NCBI RefSeq assembly: GCF_030656345.1
Contig: NZ_JAUSNR010000015.1
Span: forward strand, 186,001-250,000
Length of the DNA stretch: 64,000 nucleotides
DNA from: Pseudotabrizicola sp.
GTDB lineage: Bacteria; Pseudomonadota; Alphaproteobacteria; Rhodobacterales; Rhodobacteraceae
Direction of reading: 5' to 3'
Part shown: positions 54,616-63,103 of the stretch, piece by piece
How positions within the stretch are numbered: the first letter of the stretch is position 1
Layout of the letters: each line of letters starts with the position of its first letter
The notes under the pieces: model-generated
Database searches by the model: none
Told to the model about the DNA's origin: nothing
What the model saw: the letters and a program-made list of their open reading frames with translations, nothing else
Translations under genes and position numbers: made by a program

Positions 54616-57081
54616 ATGCTCAGTGTTTTCCGTTGGATGCTACGGCTGTTGACAGGGCTTGTGGCCTTGGGTTTGCTCTGTCTGATCGGTGTTTACTACT
54701 TTCTGGAACGCTCGATCCCGGATTACACCGAATCCTTCACGATTGCGGGCATTTCCGCCCCGGTCGAGATTTTGCGCAACAATGACAACGTGCCGCACAT
54801 CTTTGGCGCGACCGACCGCGATGTGTATTTCGCGCTTGGCTTTGCCCATGCGCAGGACCGGCTGTGGCAGATGACCATGCTGCGCCGTACAGCGCAGGGC
54901 CGGTTGTCTGAGGTGTTTGGCAACCGCACTCTGAAAATCGACGAGCTTTTGCGCCGCTATGACCTTTACACCCTGTCGCTGCAATCGGTCGAAGCGCAGG
55001 ACGCCCCCACGCGGGACGCGCTGGAGGCTTATGCCGCCGGGGTCAATGCGTGGATCGGCGAGATCAACAACGGCGCGCGCGGCCGGGGTGCGCCGGAGTT
55101 CTTCTTCTTTTCCAACGAGATTGCCGCCTGGGCCCCCGCCGATTCCATCGCCATCCTGAAACTGATGGCGCTGCAACTCTCGGGCCACCTTGAGGCCGAG
55201 GTGCTGCGCGCCCGGATGTCGATGCTGCTGCCCGCCGACCGGCTGCGCGATATTCTGCCTGATGATCCGGGTCAGGCGATCACCGCCCTGCCCGATTATG
55301 CCCAGCTGATGCCGGGCGTTTCCCCCTCTACCGCGCCGCTGCGCATGGCCACCGATGACCCGCTGTCGCCGTTTCCCCGCGTCGATCTGGCGGGGGCGTC
55401 GAACGCATGGGCCGCCGTGCCGGACCGCTCGGCGGCGGGCGGTACGCTGCTGGCCAATGACCCGCACCTTGGCTTCACCGCGCCCACCATCTGGTATCTT
55501 GCCCGGCTGGAGCTGCAATCGGGCGGCGTGATCGGGGCCACCATTCCCGGCGTGCCCAGCATTCTGATCGGGCGTTCGGCGGCTTTGGGCTGGGGGCTGA
55601 CCTCTTCTTACGTCGATGATCAGGATCTGATCATGGAAAAGCTCAACCCCGCCAATACCGAGGAATATCAGACGGCCGAGGGGATGAAGCCGTTCACCAC
55701 CCGCCGGTCCATCATTCAGGTCCGCGGCCAGACCCCGGTGACCATCACCCTGCGCTGGTCAGAGGCGGGGCCGGTCCTGCCCGGATCACATTACGATCTG
55801 GCCTCTGTCACCCCGCCCGGCCATGTGGCGGCGCTGTCATGGACTGCACTGTCGGGGGCCGACACCACGATGACCGCCGCCCTGCGGGTGATGCAGGCAC
55901 GCTCGATCAATGACGCGATTGAGGCCGGGCGGCTGTTTGTCGCCCCGGCGCAGAACCTGATGCTGGCGGATGCCAATGGGATTGCGCTGCAGGTGATCGG
56001 TCAGATCCCGGTGCGCGATGCCGGCCACCCGACGCAAGGCCGGATGCCCGCCCTTGGCACCAATGCCGCCAGCCGCTGGCAGGGCACCCTGCCCTATGAC
56101 AGCAACCCGCGCGTGATCAACCCGACCAGCGGCATCCTTGGCAATACCAACAACAAGACCGTCGATCAGCCCTTCCCCGACCATCTGTCCTTTCTTTGGG
56201 GCGACACGCAGCGCATCCAACGCTGGCTGGCGCTGATGCAGACGCGCGAGGTGCACACCCGCGAAAGCTTCATCGAGGCGCAGCTTGATACCGTCTCGCC
56301 CGCGGCGCGTTCGATCCTGCCGCTGATCGGGGCCGATCTGTGGTTTACGGGTGAGGCCGCCGCCGACAATACCCCCGAACGCCTGCGCCAGCGGGCGCTG
56401 AGCCTGCTGGCCGAATGGAACGGCGAGATGAACGAACATCTGCCCGAACCGCTGATCTATCAGGCCTGGGTCCGCGCGCTGAATGACCGGCTGATCCGCG
56501 ATGAGCTGGGGCCCCTTGCCGATACCATCACCCACCCCGATCCGGTGTTCATCGACCGGGTGTTCCGCAACACCGGCGGGGCGGGCATCTGGTGTGATGT
56601 GATCCAGTCGGCGGCGGTGGAAACCTGCGCTGACCTTGCGCGTATTGCGCTGGATGAGGCGCTGATCGCCCTGACCGGGCGCTATGGCCCCAACCCCGAA
56701 AGCTGGCGCTGGGGGCAGGCGCATGAGGCGACGCATGACCATCCGGTGATGGGCGAGGTGCCGTTCCTGAAATGGTTCGTCAACATCCGCCAGTCGACCA
56801 GCGGCGATGACCACACCCTGATGCGCGGCCGCACCAAAGGCACCGGGCCGAACCCTTATCTGAACGTGCATGGCGCGGGCTATCGCGGGGTGTATGACTT
56901 TGCCGACCCGGATTCCTCGGTCTTCGTGATCTCGACCGGACAGTCCGGCCACCCGCTGTCACGCCATTACGACGATCTGGGCGAACGCTGGCGGCGCGGC
57001 GACTATGTGCCGATGAGCCTTGATCCGGAGCTTGCCCGCGCAGCGGCCGTCGGCAGCACGATGCTGACGCCGCGCCCTTAG
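54616..57081 (+). CDS. Penicillin acylase family hydrolase (Ntn hydrolase)
   Basis: An 821-residue precursor of the penicillin/acyl-homoserine-lactone acylase family. An N-terminal membrane or signal segment (about 8-30) is followed by the alpha-subunit region with VPHIFGATDRDVYFALGFAHAQDRLWQM. The beta subunit begins at the catalytic Ser262 in LAGASNAWAAVP, exposed by self-cleavage. NDPHLGFTAPTIWYLARL and PGVPSILIGRSAALGWGLTSSYVDDQDL complete the active site. The protein is periplasmic by inference. Its substrate (beta-lactam, N-acyl amino acid or acyl-homoserine lactone) cannot be told. The 3' end overlaps the converging transporter gene by 4 nt. Confidence 0.9.
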   Translation: MLSVFRWMLRLLTGLVALGLLCLIGVYYFLERSIPDYTESFTIAGISAPVEILRNNDNVPHIFGATDRDVYFALGFAHAQDRLWQMTMLRRTAQGRLSEVFGNRTLKIDELLRRYDLYTLSLQSVEAQDAPTRDALEAYAAGVNAWIGEINNGARGRGAPEFFFFSNEIAAWAPADSIAILKLMALQLSGHLEAEVLRARMSMLLPADRLRDILPDDPGQAITALPDYAQLMPGVSPSTAPLRMATDDPLSPFPRVDLAGASNAWAAVPDRSAAGGTLLANDPHLGFTAPTIWYLARLELQSGGVIGATIPGVPSILIGRSAALGWGLTSSYVDDQDLIMEKLNPANTEEYQTAEGMKPFTTRRSIIQVRGQTPVTITLRWSEAGPVLPGSHYDLASVTPPGHVAALSWTALSGADTTMTAALRVMQARSINDAIEAGRLFVAPAQNLMLADANGIALQVIGQIPVRDAGHPTQGRMPALGTNAASRWQGTLPYDSNPRVINPTSGILGNTNNKTVDQPFPDHLSFLWGDTQRIQRWLALMQTREVHTRESFIEAQLDTVSPAARSILPLIGADLWFTGEAAADNTPERLRQRALSLLAEWNGEMNEHLPEPLIYQAWVRALNDRLIRDELGPLADTITHPDPVFIDRVFRNTGGAGIWCDVIQSAAVETCADLARIALDEALIALTGRYGPNPESWRWGQAHEATHDHPVMGEVPFLKWFVNIRQSTSGDDHTLMRGRTKGTGPNPYLNVHGAGYRGVYDFADPDSSVFVISTGQSGHPLSRHYDDLGERWRRGDYVPMSLDPELARAAAVGSTMLTPRP

Positions 57082-58085
57082 GCGGTGGCGGCGTTGGTCT
57101 TGCTGGCCAGCGTGCCCGCAGGCCACATAGCGATCACCCGCCACGCAATCACCGGCACCGCGCCCAGTGCCAGAACGCTGACCACCACCCCCGCCAGCCC
57201 CCAGCCGTTGATCAGAAGGGCCGAGGCGAAGGCCGCCAGCGGAAAGGTGAACGCCCCCCACAGCGGGGTAAACCCGGCCTGAATGATCCAGCGACCCGAG
57301 ATGATCAAGGCGACGAAAACCGCGCAACCCACCAGCAGCATCCCCTGCGCCAGCGTGGTCATCCCCAGAAGCCCGGCGACCGAGGCGAACAGGCTGGCCG
57401 GGGCCAGATGAATCGCCAGCAGCGGGCGCAGTGGCGCGGGCGGGATGCGTTTGATCAGCTGCGCCGCGCTGATGCCCCAGATCACCACCGCCACCAGAAT
57501 CGTGCCCCACAAGATCCCTGCGGCCAGCCGGTCCCACCCCAGCGGCACCGCCGCCAGCGCCCCCACGATGGAGCCGACAAAGGCCAGATGCCACACGGGG
57601 GTGACACCCCGCCCCTCAGCCGGGGCGCGCCGCAGGCTGCGGATCATCAGCACCGCCAGCACGGTCTGCAACCCCAGCCCGAAGATCAGCACGCCCTGCG
57701 CCAGACCGGCGTGAAAGAACCCCAGCACCCCGGCACAGGCAAGACTGCCGACCGACGCCGCCGCCAGCCCCGCCCGCCCCGGCAGGGTGCGCAGATCTTC
57801 CGTCACCACAGCGGGGCGGCGGGCGATCTTGATGGCATAAGCCACCGCACAGAACAGCCACAGCCCCAGCGCCAGCCCCATCACCAGATCACCAAGGCCC
57901 TGCGGCACCTGCACCTCGATCAGCGTGCGTTTCAGCGCCAGCGACAGGCCCAGCAGGCCCAGCACCACCGCAAACACCGCAGGCGGCATCCGCGCGAACA
58001 GCGGCAGCTTGCGCGGCGGGAACTCGGGGGCCGGGAATTTCGGTGGCAGCCGCTTGCGGCGGGGGTGGGTGGAACTGGTGGGCAT
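57078..58085 (-). CDS. TDT family transporter (TehA/SLAC1-like)
   Basis: A 335-residue membrane protein with about ten predicted helices. It belongs to the tellurite-resistance/dicarboxylate transporter family, related to TehA and plant SLAC1 anion channels. Family-like segments are LPLFARMPPAVFAVVLGLLGLSLA at the start and PLRPLLAIHLAPASLFASVAGLLG in the middle. The ATG at 58085 (MPTSSTHPRRKR) gives a short basic cytoplasmic N-terminus. The transported anion is unknown. Confidence 0.8.
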   Translation of the reverse strand: MPTSSTHPRRKRLPPKFPAPEFPPRKLPLFARMPPAVFAVVLGLLGLSLALKRTLIEVQVPQGLGDLVMGLALGLWLFCAVAYAIKIARRPAVVTEDLRTLPGRAGLAAASVGSLACAGVLGFFHAGLAQGVLIFGLGLQTVLAVLMIRSLRRAPAEGRGVTPVWHLAFVGSIVGALAAVPLGWDRLAAGILWGTILVAVVIWGISAAQLIKRIPPAPLRPLLAIHLAPASLFASVAGLLGMTTLAQGMLLVGCAVFVALIISGRWIIQAGFTPLWGAFTFPLAAFASALLINGWGLAGVVVSVLALGAVPVIAWRVIAMWPAGTLASKTNAATA

Positions 58086-58157
58086 GAAACACACTCCTGT
58101 AGGCTCAATGACTAAGCGCATATGCATGGCCGTTGCAAGCACGCCCCAACCGCCGCG

Positions 58158-59000
58158 CTATCCCGGCAGCACCAGACAGGTCGGCCCCAGCCGGTGCAGC
58201 GCCGCCCCGGTGCCCAGCTTGAACCGCGCAAGGCCCGGCGCATCCTCGGTGTTGATGTCGCCCAAATCCAGCACCGTCACCCCTTCGGCCCGCAGGGCCA
58301 GAGCGGCCTGCCACAACAGCACTCGGTGCGCCCCCGCCGCCCGTGCGGCAGAATCGGCATGGCCCAGATGATAGGTTGCCCAGTCCCCATGACGGACAAA
58401 GCACATCATCGCCCGCGCCCGCCCGCCCTGCCGCCATTGCCACAGCCGCACCGCCTCTGGCGGCAGCGCCTGCGTGAACGCCCCCGGCAGGGCGCGATAG
58501 CCGCGCGCCTGCCGCTGCGCGCCCTCGGCCGCGATCAGCGCGGGCAGCGCACTATGGGGGGCCGCCGCCGCCTGCACCCCGCGCAGTTCCGCCGCCCCCA
58601 AGGCGTTGCGCCATTTGCCCGCCATCCCGGCGCGCAGATCCTGCGGCGTGGGGCGCAGATCCCACAGCGCCACATGGCGCGGCGTCATCAGGGGGATGAT
58701 CCCCAGCCCATGCACATCCTGCTCGGGCAAAACGATCAGCGCCGCCGCCAGCCGCGCCAGTCGGCGCAGCGCCCGCCGGTGCAGCGCAGGCTCTACCCGC
58801 TGCGCCCAGACCGGGCCGCGCAGCGCAACCGCCAGCCCGGCGCGGCGCATCACCTGCACCCGCGCCAGCACCTGCCCGTCTGCCCGCAGCTCTGCCCGCG
58901 CCACCCGCCCGCCACAGGCCCGCACCGCCGCTGCATAGGCGGCGCTTTGCTGCAAGGGGCCGGTTGGCGAAAACTCTTCACAATCCCAATGCCAGTTCAT
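58158..59000 (-). CDS. FemAB/GNAT-like acyltransferase
   Basis: A 280-residue protein of the FemAB-related GNAT group. A Trp/Asp N-terminus (MNWHWDCEEFSPTGPLQQSAAYAAAV) and the C-terminal GNAT half (ARAMMCFVRHGDWATYHLGHADSAARAAGAHRVLLWQAALALRAEGVTVLDLGDINTED) are typical. Fem proteins add amino acids to peptidoglycan precursors; this group is wider and the substrate is unknown. Composition is very rich in Ala and Arg. It is divergent from a tiny membrane protein gene. Confidence 0.78.
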   Translation of the reverse strand: MNWHWDCEEFSPTGPLQQSAAYAAAVRACGGRVARAELRADGQVLARVQVMRRAGLAVALRGPVWAQRVEPALHRRALRRLARLAAALIVLPEQDVHGLGIIPLMTPRHVALWDLRPTPQDLRAGMAGKWRNALGAAELRGVQAAAAPHSALPALIAAEGAQRQARGYRALPGAFTQALPPEAVRLWQWRQGGRARAMMCFVRHGDWATYHLGHADSAARAAGAHRVLLWQAALALRAEGVTVLDLGDINTEDAPGLARFKLGTGAALHRLGPTCLVLPG

Positions 59001-59045
59001 CCTGCCGTTAACGCATAGGAAACTGAATCATCGTTTAACACCGGC

Positions 59046-59168
59046 ATGTCACAGCCAAAGATCACCCCCCGCCTCGCCCCCGCCCCGCGCCTCACGCTCT
59101 GGGTGCCCGGGCTGCTCGCCTCTGGCCTCGGGCTGGTGTTTCTGGCGGTGCTGGCGCTGGTGCCATAG
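59046..59168 (+). CDS. Possible 40-residue single-pass membrane protein
   Basis: A reading frame too short for usual lists. A Pro-rich basic N-terminus (MSQPKITPRLAPAPRLTL) is followed by one clear membrane helix (LWVPGLLASGLGLVFLAVLA) and a stop at 59166-59168. A bidirectional terminator begins 2 nt later. It is divergent from the FemAB-like gene with 45 nt between starts. The ribosome site is weak and no family is recognised, so it remains tentative. Confidence 0.4.
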   Translation: MSQPKITPRLAPAPRLTLWVPGLLASGLGLVFLAVLALVP

Positions 59169-59169
59169 C

Positions 59170-59198
59170 AAAAGGCCCCGGCTTTCGCAGGGGCCTTT
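59170..59198. terminator. Bidirectional terminator
   Basis: AAAGGCCCC (59171-59179) and GGGGCCTTT (59190-59198) form a perfect 9-bp stem with A-runs on one side and T on the other. It can end the agl operon from the right and the small gene from the left. Confidence 0.7.
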
Positions 59199-59214
59199 GG
59201 TCAGGGATCAGACA

Positions 59215-60300
59215 TCAGCGATACAGCAGGCTGATCCCATTGCTGAACAGATGCACCTTGGCCGGATCGGCGCCCAATGCCACCGTGGTGCGGCGCACAT
59301 CGTTGTGGATGCCGGGCAGCTTGGCCACCACCTGCGCATCGCCGCCGGCGCGCTTGAAATACAGCAGCGTCACCTCGCCCAAGGCTTCGGTAATCTCAAC
59401 CTCACCGCTGAAAATCGGCGTGCCGGTGGTGGCCAGCAGATCCTCTGGCCGCACCCCGATGTTCACCTTCATCCCCATATCGGCGGCCAGCGTCGGCACG
59501 GATGATACCGCCTCACCGCCGTTTTCCAGCTGCACCCGGGTCTGCGCGCCGGTGCCTACAACCTCACCCGCCATCAGGTTCATCGCCGGGCTGCCGATGA
59601 ACTGCGCCACGAATTCGTTCTGTGGCCGTTCGTACAGTTCCAGCGGCGTGCCGACCTGCGAAATCCCGCCGCCCGCCAGCACCACAATGCGGGTGGCCAG
59701 CGTCATCGCCTCGACCTGATCATGCGTCACATAGATCATCGTCGAATTGGGCATTGACTCTTTCAGCTGCGCAATCTCCAGCCGGGTCGCCACCCGCAAG
59801 GCGGCGTCGAGGTTGGAAAGCGGCTCATCAAACAGATAGACCTTGGGGTCGCGCACGATGGATCGCCCGATTGCCACCCGCTGCCGCTGCCCGCCCGACA
59901 GCGCCTTTGGCAGACGGTCCAGATACGGCTCCAGCTGCAGGATTTTTGCCGCCTTCGCCACTGCCGCATCAATCTCGGCCTGCGATTTTTTGGCGATCTT
60001 CAGCGCAAAGCTCATGTTGTCGCGCACGGTCATATGCGGGTACAGCGCGTAGGACTGGAACACCATCGCAATGCCGCGCTGCGCCGGGGGCACCTCATTC
60101 ATGCGGTCGCCGTCGATGGTGAAATCGCCGCCGGAAATCTTTTCCAGGCCCGCAATCATCCGCAGCAGCGTCGATTTTCCGCAGCCCGAGGGGCCGACGA
60201 AAACGATCAGCTCGCCGGTCTTGATGTCGAGGTTGATGTTCGACAGCACCGTGACCTCGCCATAGGCTTTTGCCACATTTGTCAGTTTCAATTCGGCCAT
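59215..60300 (-). CDS. aglK: Sugar ABC transporter ATP-binding protein (UgpC/MalK/AglK type)
   Basis: A 361-residue ABC ATPase of the MalK/UgpC group. Walker A GPSGCGKSTLL is near residue 39. The Q-loop is FQSYALYPHMTVRDN, the signature LSGGQRQRVAIGRSIVRDP and Walker B VYLFDEPLSNLDAAL. The C-terminal TOBE-type regulatory region (MAGEVVGTGAQTRVQLENGG..., IGVRPEDLL) is complete. The ATG at 60300 is used; the longer frame has no domain character. It follows aglA by 17 nt and probably energises the AglF/AglG permease for alpha-glucosides. Confidence 0.92.
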   Translation of the reverse strand: MAELKLTNVAKAYGEVTVLSNINLDIKTGELIVFVGPSGCGKSTLLRMIAGLEKISGGDFTIDGDRMNEVPPAQRGIAMVFQSYALYPHMTVRDNMSFALKIAKKSQAEIDAAVAKAAKILQLEPYLDRLPKALSGGQRQRVAIGRSIVRDPKVYLFDEPLSNLDAALRVATRLEIAQLKESMPNSTMIYVTHDQVEAMTLATRIVVLAGGGISQVGTPLELYERPQNEFVAQFIGSPAMNLMAGEVVGTGAQTRVQLENGGEAVSSVPTLAADMGMKVNIGVRPEDLLATTGTPIFSGEVEITEALGEVTLLYFKRAGGDAQVVAKLPGIHNDVRRTTVALGADPAKVHLFSNGISLLYR

Positions 60301-60317
60301 GTCCGGGCTCCCCTCCC

Positions 60318-61952
60318 TTATTCCTTGCGCATCAGACAGAAGCCCCAGCCGCCGAGTGTGACCTCGCCACCGATGGCCGCTGTTGCGCCAAGATCGCCGC
60401 CAATGGCGGCCCACTGTCCTTCGGGCAGCCGGATATGTGTTTGTTCGGCCCCAAGATTGAAGGCGCAGAAAATCTCTTCCTCGCCCATCCGGCGGAAGGA
60501 GGCCAGATCGCCATCGGCGACCAGCCCGGCCAGATCGCCATAGCGCAAGGAGTCATGCGCGCGGCGGAACGCCAACGCCCGGCGGTAATGGTTCAGCATC
60601 GACGCAGGCTCTGCGTCCTGCGCGCTGACCGCCCGGTTCAGATGCGGCGATTTCACCGGCAGCCACGGGTTGCCATCGGAAAACCCGCCATTGGCATTGT
60701 CGGTGACCCATGTCATCGGCGTGCGCGCGCCGTCGCGGCCCTTGAATTCGGGCCAGAATTCAATGCCGTAGGGGTCGCGCAGCTCTTCAAAGTCGATATC
60801 CGCTTCGGGCAGGCCAAGTTCCTCACCCTGATACAGGCACAAAGACCCGCGCAGGCACATCAACAGCACGGTGTAAGTCCTTGCTGCAGCGTCAGAAAGA
60901 TCCCACCTTGTGATATGGCGCACCGTGTCGTGGTTGGAATAGGCCCAGCACGGCCAGGCATCCGGGGCCACCGCATTCATCCGCCCAAACGTCTCGGCCA
61001 GCAGATCCGCCGTCAGCCGTGTGGGCTGCAACATCTCGAACGGATAGCACATCTGCACCTTATCCCCGCCCGAGGTGTATTCGGCCATGATCTCCAGCCC
61101 GCGCTGCGCATCGCCGACCTCTCCCACCGCCGCCGCGCCGTAGGGGTTCATCACCTCACGCAATTTTCGAAGGAATTCAAGGTTTTCCGGCTGGTTCTTG
61201 TCAAACAGGTGTAGCTGGTGGTTATAGGGGTTCACGCCCGGCGCGATGCTGTCATTGCGCAGGTCTTTCGGCAAGGAAGGATTGTCGCGCAAGTATTTGT
61301 CGGCAAAGTAGAAATTGATCGTGTCCAGCCGGAAGCCATGCACCCCGCGTTCCAGCCAGAACCGCACCACATCCAAGAGCGCCTCCTGCACAGGTTCATG
61401 GTGCAGGTTCAGGTCGGGCTGGCTGGTCAAGAAGTTGTGCAGATAATACTGCTCGCGCCGCGCATCCCAGTGCCAGGATGATCCGCCAAAGATCGCCAGC
61501 CAGTTGTTGGGCGGCGTGCCATCCGGTTTTGGTTCCGCCCAGACATACCAGTCGGCGCGCGGGTTGGTGCGGTCGCGGCGGCTTTCCTTGAACCACGGAT
61601 GCTGGTCGCTGGTGTGCGACAGCACCAGATCAATCATCACCTTCAGCCCCAGTTCGCGCGCCCGCGCCATCAGCGCGTCGAAATCCGACAGGGTGCCGAA
61701 CATCGGGTCCACGTCGCAATAGTCTGACACGTCGTAGCCGAAATCCTTCATCGGGCTGGTGAAGAACGGGCTGATCCACACCGCATCGGCCCCAAGGCTG
61801 GCGATATGATCCAGCCGCGCGGTGATGCCGCGCAAATCGCCGATGCCGTCACCATTGCTGTCCTGAAAGCTGCGCGGATAGATCTGGTAAATCACCGCCC
61901 CGCGCCACCAGTTGGCATCGGTGCCCATCACGAATTGTTCTTGTTTGGCCAT
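60318..61952 (-). CDS. aglA: Alpha-glucosidase (GH13)
   Basis: A 544-residue cytoplasmic glycoside hydrolase of family 13 that splits alpha-glucosides after uptake. Family motifs are WWRGAVIYQIYPRSFQDSNGDGIGDLRGI, DLVLSHTSDQHPWF (region I), GFRLDTINF (region II with the nucleophile Asp), AAVGEVGDA (region III acid/base Glu) and YSNHDTVRHI (region IV). There is no signal peptide. It sits between the permease and ATPase genes of an ABC system in the order known for the rhizobial aglEFGAK operon. Confidence 0.94.
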   Translation of the reverse strand: MAKQEQFVMGTDANWWRGAVIYQIYPRSFQDSNGDGIGDLRGITARLDHIASLGADAVWISPFFTSPMKDFGYDVSDYCDVDPMFGTLSDFDALMARARELGLKVMIDLVLSHTSDQHPWFKESRRDRTNPRADWYVWAEPKPDGTPPNNWLAIFGGSSWHWDARREQYYLHNFLTSQPDLNLHHEPVQEALLDVVRFWLERGVHGFRLDTINFYFADKYLRDNPSLPKDLRNDSIAPGVNPYNHQLHLFDKNQPENLEFLRKLREVMNPYGAAAVGEVGDAQRGLEIMAEYTSGGDKVQMCYPFEMLQPTRLTADLLAETFGRMNAVAPDAWPCWAYSNHDTVRHITRWDLSDAAARTYTVLLMCLRGSLCLYQGEELGLPEADIDFEELRDPYGIEFWPEFKGRDGARTPMTWVTDNANGGFSDGNPWLPVKSPHLNRAVSAQDAEPASMLNHYRRALAFRRAHDSLRYGDLAGLVADGDLASFRRMGEEEIFCAFNLGAEQTHIRLPEGQWAAIGGDLGATAAIGGEVTLGGWGFCLMRKE

Positions 61953-61959
61953 AGATCTC

Positions 61960-63102
61960 TCACTTCACCGATCCGGCCAGCAGGCCGCGGACCAGGTATT
62001 TCTGCATTACAAAGAACACCAGCAAAGGCACCGCGATGCTGATGAAAGCGGCGGTCGCCAGAATTTCCCAGTTGCCGCCACGGGTGCCCAGAAGTTCCAC
62101 GATCTGCTTGGTCATCACCGTGGTTTCCCCCGACGAGTCGATCAGGAACACCAAAGACACCAGCAGGTCATTCCACGTCCACAGAAACTGGAAGATGGCA
62201 AAGGAGGCGAGCGCCGGGAAGGACAGCGGCAGGATGATCTTGGTAAAGATCTGGAAATCAGACGCGCCATCGACCTTGGCGCACTCGATGATATCGCGCG
62301 GCAGACCCACCATGTAATTTCGCAAAAGATAGATCGCCAGCGGCAGCCCGAACCCGGTATGCGCCAGCCATGTGCCCAGATAGCCCTTGCCGATGCCAAT
62401 CTCGTTGTGCAGTTTCAACAGCGGAATCAGCGCCAGTTGCAGCGGCACCACCAATAGCCCGACAATCGCCGCAATCAGCAGCGCCCGGCCGGGAAAATCC
62501 ATCCACGCCAGGGCATAAGCGGCAAAAGCTGCCACAAGGATCGGGATGATGGTGGCGGGAATCGTCACCGTCAGCGTGTTGAAGAACGCCTTCGACATGC
62601 CGTCGGTGTTGCTGGGTTCAAACAGGATGGCGCGGTAGTTCTCGAACGTGAACTCCGGCGGGGTGGCGGCGGTGCTGAAAATCCGTGGCAGGCGGGTGCC
62701 TTCGGTTGTCACCGGGCTGGACAGCACATAGGCGCCATCCTCGGCCACGCTCAGCGTAACACCGTCGCCCAGATCGGCCACGTCGCCGGGCTCAAATGCG
62801 GTCGGTTGCACCGAAGACGTGCCCCAGGCGCTGACGGTGGCATCGGTGGCGGCAAACAGCCGCCCCTCGATCACAAACCGCCCGTCCACCTCGACCTCGG
62901 CCCCGCCGACGCGGATGGCGGGCACCTGACGTTCCTGCGTCGACAGCGCCGACCACCAGCCGGATGTGGCGATCTGATCCGCCGTGCGGAACGATGACAC
63001 AAACAGCCCCAGCGTCGGGAACAGCCAAAGCGCCACCAGCACCGCCATCGAGATATGCACCGCCCAGGTCAGCCCGGACTTTTGACCCACTACATTGTCC
63101 AT
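61960..63102 (-). CDS. aglG: Alpha-glucoside ABC transporter permease AglG
   Basis: A 380-residue inner-membrane permease. The first helix (about 12-35) is followed by an unusually long periplasmic stretch (about 40-155: WSALSTQERQVPAIRVGGAEVEVDGRF...), which fits the AglG subgroup and not MalG. The six-helix core follows. The EAA loop reads YMVGLPRDIIECAKVDGASDFQIFTKIILPLSFPALASF. The start lies one base after the aglF stop, and the stop is 7 nt before aglA, so the genes form one operon. Confidence 0.92.
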   Translation of the reverse strand: MDNVVGQKSGLTWAVHISMAVLVALWLFPTLGLFVSSFRTADQIATSGWWSALSTQERQVPAIRVGGAEVEVDGRFVIEGRLFAATDATVSAWGTSSVQPTAFEPGDVADLGDGVTLSVAEDGAYVLSSPVTTEGTRLPRIFSTAATPPEFTFENYRAILFEPSNTDGMSKAFFNTLTVTIPATIIPILVAAFAAYALAWMDFPGRALLIAAIVGLLVVPLQLALIPLLKLHNEIGIGKGYLGTWLAHTGFGLPLAIYLLRNYMVGLPRDIIECAKVDGASDFQIFTKIILPLSFPALASFAIFQFLWTWNDLLVSLVFLIDSSGETTVMTKQIVELLGTRGGNWEILATAAFISIAVPLLVFFVMQKYLVRGLLAGSVK

Positions 63103-63103
63103 G

